The notes beneath the pieces are model-generated. The model did no database searches and was not told the DNA's origin. It saw nothing but the letters and a program-made list of their open reading frames with translations. 64,000 nt of DNA from JASGTU01 sp963821815 (lineage in GTDB: Bacteria > Chloroflexota > Anaerolineae > Caldilineales > Caldilineaceae), in NCBI GenBank assembly GCA_963821815.1, contig CAWGFG010000006.1, positions 806,001 to 870,000 of the forward strand, given 5' to 3'. The translations under genes and the position numbers were made by a program. This document shows positions 58,293-64,000 of the stretch, in pieces (within the stretch, counting starts at the first letter, position 1; each line of letters opens with the position of its first letter).

Positions 58293-59479
58293 GTACAACA
58301 TTTAATCCGGATGACCTATACGATCTGTATCGGGATTTGGACGCTCGGCTGCAAAAAGAACGATATGCTGAGCTCGATCAAGAGTCCGTGGAGAAGACCG
58401 AAGATGAGACGAAGTATTCGCTGTCTCAGTGGCAACTCATGTGGCGAAAGTATATTCGCAATCGGGCTGCCCTGATCGGCGGAATCATCATCGTTGTATT
58501 CTATATCGTCGCAATATTCGGCAACTTTGTGGCGCCCTATACGTTGACAACTCGGTTTCGCGACCGTCTTTATATGGAACCGCAACGCATCCATTTGTTT
58601 GACGAGGGAAGGTTTTCACCCTTTGTCTATCGCTCACGTACCGAATTGAACATGGAAACGTATGAACAGATCACGTACACGGACTATGATCAGAAGGACA
58701 AGATCACGCTCTTTATCAAGGGCGAACCGTACACGATGCTTGGCTTCATCGAATCGGACATCCATCTCTTCGGCGTTGAGGACAGCGCAATAAATATCCT
58801 GGGTACGGAAGCTCAAGGGCGTGATATGTTCTCCAGGATTGTTAAAGGCAGCCAGGTCTCGCTAACTATCGGTTTGGTTGGCGTTTTACTCAGCTTATTG
58901 TTGGGTACGCTATTGGGTGTGATATCCGGATATTATGGCGGCGGCGTTGATAACTTTATCCAACGGCTGATCGAACTTGTACGCGCGTTCCCATCCATAC
59001 CGTTGTGGATGGCGCTTTCGGCTGCGATCCCGCCAACCTGGCCGCCAATGCGCGTTTACTTCGGCGTGACGATTATCCTCTCGCTGATCGGCTGGACCTG
59101 GCTGGCGCGACAATTGCGCGGCCTCGTTCTGTCGCTGCGCGGGCAGGATTACGTTGTGGCGGCGAAGCTCATGGGCGCCAAGGATCGCCGCTTAATCGTG
59201 CGCCACATGATCCCGGCAACGACTGGCCAAATTATCGTGGTGGCTACACTGTCCATGCCGACAATGATTCTAGCTGAAACGGCACTTAGCTTTCTCGGTC
59301 TCGGTCTGCAACCGCCGATTACGAGTTGGGGCGTGCTACTGAAAGAGATTCAGAATCTGCAGTCCATCGCCCTCTACCCCTGGGTATTCTCGACCGTATT
59401 TTTTATCGTCCTAACCGTGCTGGCCTTCAACTTCATGGGTGACGGATTGCGGGATGCTGCAGATCCATACACGAGATAA
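58289..59479 (+). CDS. ABC transporter permease (DppC/OppC type)
   Basis: This is 396 residues, longer than the usual 290-300 because of a soluble N-terminal stretch of about 55 residues and an insert of about 90 residues between the first helix and the core (around YMEPQRIHLFDEG to FIESDIHLFGVED). The core shows LGTEAQGRDMFSRIVKGSQVSL, the EAA loop VVAAKLMGAKDRRLIVRHMIPA and the C-terminal FNFMGDGLRDAADPY. Complete and coupled to its partner. Confidence 0.92.
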   Translation: MSTTFNPDDLYDLYRDLDARLQKERYAELDQESVEKTEDETKYSLSQWQLMWRKYIRNRAALIGGIIIVVFYIVAIFGNFVAPYTLTTRFRDRLYMEPQRIHLFDEGRFSPFVYRSRTELNMETYEQITYTDYDQKDKITLFIKGEPYTMLGFIESDIHLFGVEDSAINILGTEAQGRDMFSRIVKGSQVSLTIGLVGVLLSLLLGTLLGVISGYYGGGVDNFIQRLIELVRAFPSIPLWMALSAAIPPTWPPMRVYFGVTIILSLIGWTWLARQLRGLVLSLRGQDYVVAAKLMGAKDRRLIVRHMIPATTGQIIVVATLSMPTMILAETALSFLGLGLQPPITSWGVLLKEIQNLQSIALYPWVFSTVFFIVLTVLAFNFMGDGLRDAADPYTR

Positions 59480-59555
59480 ACAGCCGGGCCGCGTATTCGC
59501 ATACCAAGATGCGCCATACCGCGTTGACAATTATTCGTTCGATTGAAAGTGATCA

Positions 59556-60656
59556 ATGACTGATTCGACACTTCCGCTTTTAGAAATAACTGATCTCAAA
59601 ACGTACTTCCACACGCTGGACGGTACCGTCCGCGCTGTAGATGGCGTTTCATTTTCGATACAGCCCGGCAAGACGCTCGGCCTAGTGGGCGAGTCGGGTT
59701 GCGGTAAGAGCGTAACTGCTTCGTCAACCATGTTGTTGCTGCCGCCAAAGACAAGCGAAATTGTGGACGGTACTATCATATTCCGTCTGCAGGACGGCAC
59801 CGAGGTGGATATCGCCAAGCTCGACCCGGATTCACGCATGATACGCAACATCCGCGGTAACGAGATTTCAATGATTTTCCAGGAGCCGCTCACTTCGTTG
59901 TCACCGGTACATACGGTAGGTCGTCAGATTGCCGAGGTGATCGAGCTGCATCAAGGCGTCGACCGGCGAGAGGGACGTCTGCGCACGATCGACCTGTTGC
60001 GCCAAGTTGGCATACCCGAAGCAGCGCAACGCTTCGACGAGTATCCACATCAGTTCTCCGGCGGTATGCGTCAACGCGCCATGATTGCCATGGCGCTCTC
60101 GTGCAACCCTCGATTGCTCATTGCTGATGAACCAACGACGGCGCTGGATGTGACCATTCAGGCGCAAATTCTGGAGCTGATGCTGTCTTTGCAGCAAGAG
60201 ATGGGGATGTCCATCCTGATCATCACGCACGATCTAGGCGTGATTGCGGAAACGGCAGACGATGTTGCTGTTATGTACATGGGGCGCATCGTGGAAAGCG
60301 GAGACGTGCGCACGATCTTCCATCGTCCTATGCATCCATACACGGTCGGTTTGATGCGTTCAATTCCCAAGTTGGGCAACCTCAGCAAAGAGAGGCTTAC
60401 GCCGATCCCCGGCTCGGTGCCGGACCCCTTCGCGATCCCGCAAGGCTGTGCATTCTTCCCGCGCTGCCCTGCACCCAAGACCGCGGCGTGTGAGCAGGAT
60501 ATCGACCTCTTGGAAATTGAGCCCGGGCACCACGTACGCTGCACTCTATATGATGAGACCGCTTTTACAGTCACCGAAGTGCCGGTAGCCGCAAGTCCCG
60601 CCGACCTGATCGACACTGCGGAATACTCCGCCAACGTAGAGTTAACGGGCGAATGA
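59556..60656 (+). CDS. ABC transporter ATP-binding protein (OppD/DppD type)
   Basis: This is 366 residues. Walker A GESGCGKS, Q-loop MIFQEPLTSLSP, signature FSGGMRQR, Walker B LLIADEPTTALD, and H-loop ITHDLG are intact. The oligopeptide-type C-terminal domain carries the Cys cluster (CAFFPRCPAPKTAAC) usual for an Fe-S or structural site. Its stop overlaps the next ATPase start. Confidence 0.94.
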   Translation: MTDSTLPLLEITDLKTYFHTLDGTVRAVDGVSFSIQPGKTLGLVGESGCGKSVTASSTMLLLPPKTSEIVDGTIIFRLQDGTEVDIAKLDPDSRMIRNIRGNEISMIFQEPLTSLSPVHTVGRQIAEVIELHQGVDRREGRLRTIDLLRQVGIPEAAQRFDEYPHQFSGGMRQRAMIAMALSCNPRLLIADEPTTALDVTIQAQILELMLSLQQEMGMSILIITHDLGVIAETADDVAVMYMGRIVESGDVRTIFHRPMHPYTVGLMRSIPKLGNLSKERLTPIPGSVPDPFAIPQGCAFFPRCPAPKTAACEQDIDLLEIEPGHHVRCTLYDETAFTVTEVPVAASPADLIDTAEYSANVELTGE

Positions 60657-61678
60657 TGGCATCAAAAGAAATCATACTGCAAGTCCGCAATCTGAAGATG
60701 CACTTCCCGATTAAGGCTGGATTCCCACGCAAAGTCGTCGGTCATGTGCGTGCTGTGGATGGCGTTGACCTTCATGTATTCGAGGGCGAGACTCTAGGCC
60801 TCGTCGGCGAATCCGGCTGCGGGAAAACGACCACTGGACGATTGATCCTGCGAGCTATCGACCCCACAGAGGGAGAGATTCTGTATAGGCAAGACGGCAA
60901 GATGGTGGACATTGCTTCATTGCGCAAAAAAGACCTGGTCGAATTCCGCAAAGAGATGCAGATCATCTTCCAAGATCCATACTCATCTCTGAATCCTCGC
61001 ATGACTGTATTCGACATCATTAGCGAGCCGCTTGTCATCCACGGTGAACGCAACAAAAAGTTCCTACAAGATCGAGTTGTCGATCTCCTGGAAATGGTCG
61101 GCCTGCGCGCACAACACATGAACCGATACCCCTATGCATTTTCTGGCGGGCAGCGTCAACGGCTGGGTATTGCCCGCGCGCTTGCGCTGCAGCCGAAGGT
61201 GATTGTTGCAGACGAGCCCGTCTCTGCTCTGGACGTATCGATTCAGGCGCAAGTGATCAATTTACTGGGCGATCTGCAGGATGAGTTTGGCCTCACGTAC
61301 CTCTTTATTGCCCATGACCTGTCTGTAGTCGAGCACATCAGCGACAGAGTCGCAGTGATGTATTTGGGAGAAATTGTCGAGCTCGCAGAGTCTGATGACC
61401 TCTTCCTGGACCCGCTTCATCCGTATACGGAGGCGCTGCTCTCGGCGGTGCCGCGCACGGATCCAGATCAGAAGTCCAGCCGTATCATCTTGCCGGGTGA
61501 TGTACCGAGCCCTGCAGATCCGCCGCCTGGCTGTAAGTTTCATCCACGCTGTCGTTATGCACAGGAGCGCTGTCGAATCGAAGAGCCGCAATTAACTGAG
61601 GCGCGTCCAGGACATTTTGTCTCCTGTCACCTGGCGGATGAGCTGGACCTCATCGGAATTCAAGGTCTTGACAGATAG
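60653..61678 (+). CDS. ABC transporter ATP-binding protein (OppF/DppF type)
   Basis: This is 341 residues. Walker A GESGCGKTT, Q-loop IIFQDPYSSLNPRMTV, signature FSGGQRQR, Walker B VIVADEPVSALD, H-loop IAHDLSVVEHI. The C-terminal Cys cluster (CKFHPRCRYAQERC) is present. Last gene of the importer operon; ATG overlaps the preceding stop by four bases. Confidence 0.94.
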   Translation: MMASKEIILQVRNLKMHFPIKAGFPRKVVGHVRAVDGVDLHVFEGETLGLVGESGCGKTTTGRLILRAIDPTEGEILYRQDGKMVDIASLRKKDLVEFRKEMQIIFQDPYSSLNPRMTVFDIISEPLVIHGERNKKFLQDRVVDLLEMVGLRAQHMNRYPYAFSGGQRQRLGIARALALQPKVIVADEPVSALDVSIQAQVINLLGDLQDEFGLTYLFIAHDLSVVEHISDRVAVMYLGEIVELAESDDLFLDPLHPYTEALLSAVPRTDPDQKSSRIILPGDVPSPADPPPGCKFHPRCRYAQERCRIEEPQLTEARPGHFVSCHLADELDLIGIQGLDR

Positions 61679-61758
61679 TTCCAAGATTGTCTGGTTGTAT
61701 TGGTGAAGCACTATTCATAGTCAACATCCCTATAGTGTAAGTCTAGAAAGTGAATACT

Positions 61759-62679
61759 ATGCTCTATCGAACCTTCGGCAAAACAGGCATCCCGGTATCT
61801 GTCATTGGCCTGGGCACATGGAACATCGGCAATCAGTGGGGCGAAATTGACGACGTCACCGCCTATGCGACCATCCAAAGCGCCTATAAGAACGGCGTCA
61901 CACTGTTCGACACGGCGGAGTCTTATGGCATGCCCAACGGTTTGTCCGAGATGCGACTTGGTCAGGCGCTGGCGGGAATCCGCCACCAAGTGACAATCGT
62001 TAGCAAAATTGGCAATTGGGGTAAGCGGACTGGTCAAGAAGTACCAAAGACAAGTGTCGACATGATACGTCTCTGCGGACATGCGCAGCTCCACCGATTG
62101 CAGACCGATTGGCTGGACGTCGTGCTGTGCCACGAAGGCGATATTGAGGATCCGACCATCTATCTGCAAGGGTTCGAAGCGTTGCAGGAGGAAGGTAGAA
62201 TTCGCTACTATGGTATTTCGACCAACAGCCTGGACGTGCTAAAGCGTTTCAATCAGAACGGTACATGCAGCGTCGTACAGGTCGACTATTCGATTCTCAA
62301 CCGCGCACCGGAAAGAGAGTTTCTCCCCTACTGCCAAGAGAACAACATCGGCGTCATGATTCGTGGGCCGTTGGCGAAGGGTATGTTATCCGGGCAGTAT
62401 GACGAATCATCCGTGTTCACGGATGATGTGCGCAAGCCGTGGAACGAAGGCGGACCGCAACACGATGCATTCCTGGAGAATGTCGCTAAGGTGAAACTTG
62501 TACTCGAGCGACTGCCTGAAGGCACAAGCATGATTGAGACAGCAATTCAGTATGTCATTTCGAATCCCGCTGTATCCGTTGCCATCCCAGGAGCAAAGTC
62601 CGCCCAACAGGCAGCAATGAACGCTGCCGCCGGCAACAAGACGCTATCTGATGCGGAGCTGGACAAGCTTCGAGTGTAG
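61759..62679 (+). CDS. Aldo/keto reductase
   Basis: This is 306 residues from ATG 61759, preferred to GTG 61750 because of the spacing to gaaag. Family motifs: VIGLGTWNIG, LFDTAESYG (catalytic Asp and Tyr), VSKIG (Lys), DVVLCHEGDI (His), SILNRAPEREFLPYC and VAIPGAKSAQQ (NADPH binding). It reduces aldehydes or ketones of sugars. Located directly after the importer, so it probably acts on the imported compound; this is inference. Confidence 0.88.
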   Translation: MLYRTFGKTGIPVSVIGLGTWNIGNQWGEIDDVTAYATIQSAYKNGVTLFDTAESYGMPNGLSEMRLGQALAGIRHQVTIVSKIGNWGKRTGQEVPKTSVDMIRLCGHAQLHRLQTDWLDVVLCHEGDIEDPTIYLQGFEALQEEGRIRYYGISTNSLDVLKRFNQNGTCSVVQVDYSILNRAPEREFLPYCQENNIGVMIRGPLAKGMLSGQYDESSVFTDDVRKPWNEGGPQHDAFLENVAKVKLVLERLPEGTSMIETAIQYVISNPAVSVAIPGAKSAQQAAMNAAAGNKTLSDAELDKLRV

Positions 62680-62718
62680 GTGTAGGGCTTCCGGAAGACG
62701 ACTTCCAAATATTACACA

Positions 62719-62762
62719 TATACCCTTGCCGGCATGGCGCGATCCAGACCGGCGGGGGTATA
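62719..62762. repeat. Inverted repeat after aldo/keto reductase
   Basis: TATACCCTTGCCGG (62719-62732) pairs with CCGGCGGGGGTATA (62749-62762), 14 bp with two G-U pairs, around a 16-base loop. No T-run follows, so it is only a possible terminator. Confidence 0.5.
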
Positions 62763-62892
62763 CTATTGTAACTGGCATTGGTCCTGTGAATTGGACATAA
62801 AGTTATGAATGATGGGTGTGGCGCTACGCGATCGGCAACCATCGGTGATTAGCCAACAAACATAAAAACGTGAATGGACAAAGGAATAAGGT

Positions 62893-63771
62893 ATGGCAGA
62901 GGATCGAGTAGACCTCCGAGCAGATATACAGGCGCTCTATGCGCGGGAGCACGTTCAGCTAGGCGTTGAGGGTACGAACGAACTACTGGATGAGGCGCGC
63001 CAGTGGGATCTTTCTCCGACGCTGGAAGCAGGCGGTATTGTGGTCTTTCCGCACGCCGACGTACAGGACTGCGGACATCATATTGCAGCAGCAGTACATG
63101 CATGTTTGGACAGCGGAGCGGACACCGTGTTGGTCGTCAGCGTGTTACATGCGTTCACACGCGATATGGACGAGGCACGTATTCGAGTAGCCAATGGCGG
63201 CGACTTCACAAAAGAGTTGTACTGGGGTATTCAGGGCTCCGGCATACCCGGACCTCGTCAGGAGTGGCAGTATGATCATGTACTGAATAGCTGGCGACAC
63301 TTCTGGCGAGCGGAGACGACTAACCGCGGCATTCAGGGACCACGCGTAATCGAACGCTATCCATACCTCGCGGGAGGCAAGCCGCAGATGCTGCCCGGTA
63401 TTGAAGAGTTAGCCGAGATCGCTGAGAATGCCGTCATCGTTTCCACCGCTGATCCATTCCACTATGGCGTGGGCTATGGCACGCCAGCCGAGACTGCGCT
63501 CGCCTGGAAAGACGGTGGCGAGGAACTGGCGATTAGTGGCATCCAAGAGGGAATTGACATCCTTGCTGCCGGCGATTATTGGGGCTACAATCAGCATTGC
63601 GTCGAGAAGAAGAGCGATGCAAGAGACGCTGGGCAAGTGTTCCGCTACATCCGCGGCCCTATGCAAGGTGAAATATTGGACATAGCTGTTAGTGATACAA
63701 CCAAGTTGTACAACGCACCGCCGCCAACCTGGGTAGCCGGAGCGCTCGTCGAGTGGAAACTCGAAAGGTAG
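62893..63771 (+). CDS. Memo-like protein (possible class III extradiol-dioxygenase fold)
   Basis: This is 292 residues from ATG 62893 (aaggaataaggt upstream). Spaced motifs resemble Memo/AMMECR1-partner proteins: GGIVVFPHADVQDCGHH near residue 48, VVSVLHAF near residue 82, and VIVSTADPFHYGVGYG near residue 183 (D-x-x-H-[WY]-G pattern). No transmembrane segment. If correct it would be a metal-binding, non-canonical member; another family is possible because overall identity to Memo cannot be judged. Its substrate and partners are unknown. Confidence 0.55.
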   Translation: MAEDRVDLRADIQALYAREHVQLGVEGTNELLDEARQWDLSPTLEAGGIVVFPHADVQDCGHHIAAAVHACLDSGADTVLVVSVLHAFTRDMDEARIRVANGGDFTKELYWGIQGSGIPGPRQEWQYDHVLNSWRHFWRAETTNRGIQGPRVIERYPYLAGGKPQMLPGIEELAEIAENAVIVSTADPFHYGVGYGTPAETALAWKDGGEELAISGIQEGIDILAAGDYWGYNQHCVEKKSDARDAGQVFRYIRGPMQGEILDIAVSDTTKLYNAPPPTWVAGALVEWKLER

Positions 63772-63800
63772 AAACCAACAACGCACGGAGCATGTGAATT

Positions 63801-64000
63801 GTGAAAAGCCTGACCGTATTTCGTCATGGAAAAGCCTCACGAAGCGAAAAATACCCGGTCGATTTTGACCGCCCACTGACCAAACGCGGACCGAAAGACG
63901 TCGCAATATCTGTGCGTGTGTTGCTGCGACTGTCGCCGGAGATCGACTGGATCATCAGTTCTCCGGCGCGTCGCACCCGACAGACCGCAGAGATATTGCA
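63801..64000 (+). CDS. SixA-type phosphohistidine phosphatase, 3'-truncated
   Basis: GTG 63801 opens 66 codons to the window edge. The histidine-phosphatase signature is FRHGKAS near residue 8, followed by DRPLTKRG and the segment IISSPARRTRQTAEIL, all typical of SixA, which removes phosphate from phosphohistidine. The catalytic C-terminal half is outside the window. Confidence 0.88.
   Translation, partial: MKSLTVFRHGKASRSEKYPVDFDRPLTKRGPKDVAISVRVLLRLSPEIDWIISSPARRTRQTAEIL

Overview
The window reads as bacterial chromosome of moderate GC (mid-50s by eye, no computed value), most likely from a Chloroflexota member of the Caldilinea/Anaerolinea type. I infer this from a CpXC-domain zinc protein, a zinc-ribbon protein with a long Thr/Pro mucin-like tail, a PyrF-PyrE fusion, a very large TPR lipoprotein and many lipoprotein signals. 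The assignment rests on gene families, not on an rRNA comparison. No insertion sequence, prophage or CRISPR array was seen.

Layout: 1-6738 (+) is a codirectional catabolic cluster: two TIM-barrel sugar isomerase/dehydratase proteins, two tandem NIPSNAP proteins, a sulfatase, a DUF4432 aldose-epimerase-like protein, a 3-hydroxyisobutyrate-dehydrogenase-like enzyme and RidA. A convergent M20 peptidase follows. 8296-16722 (+) holds the zinc-ribbon/mucin-like membrane protein, a TlpA-like thioredoxin lipoprotein, a methyltransferase, a YjbQ protein and a TPR lipoprotein of about 1,424 residues. 16761-17744 (-) is a PLP dehydratase. 17915-20709 (+) runs from a strong promoter through tRNA-Ser, SRP RNA, pyrF-pyrE and pyrD. 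20778-26383 (+) is an envelope region: Tat-exported beta-propeller, O-antigen ligase, GtrA, glycosyltransferase, thioesterase and a membrane protein. 26438-40305 (-) is a long housekeeping block: LCP, HD hydrolase, CinA, CpXC protein, patatin, RsmI, HisB-HisC-HisD, TrkA-type protein, NUDIX, Cmk, pseudouridine synthase and DacA. 40482-45566 carries a broken gene, MarR, a second sugar-type pair (isomerase and Gfo/Idh/MocA), a class I amidotransferase with a visible promoter and operator, and QueA. An acyl-CoA ligase lies at 45572-47071.

47170-53330 (-) is one rRNA operon in the order 16S, tRNA-Ile(GAU), 23S, 5S. Perfect inverted repeats flank the 16S (19 nt) and 23S (15 nt), and a long leader carries two candidate TTGACA promoters. 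55199-61678 (+) is a complete peptide/nickel-type ABC importer operon (binding protein, two permeases, two ATPases). An aldo/keto reductase, a Memo-like protein and a truncated SixA-type phosphatase follow.

The most notable signal is that three separate long reading frames (zinc-ribbon/mucin protein, TPR lipoprotein, PyrF-PyrE) are each broken by exactly one extra A. Removing that base restores perfect family sequence. One of them is a pyrimidine biosynthesis gene, so the pattern is either a systematic sequence artefact or translational frameshifting. A fourth break, of the opposite kind (a missing T in a T-run), affects a small gene at 40482-40672. No clearly new defence or signalling system could be identified.
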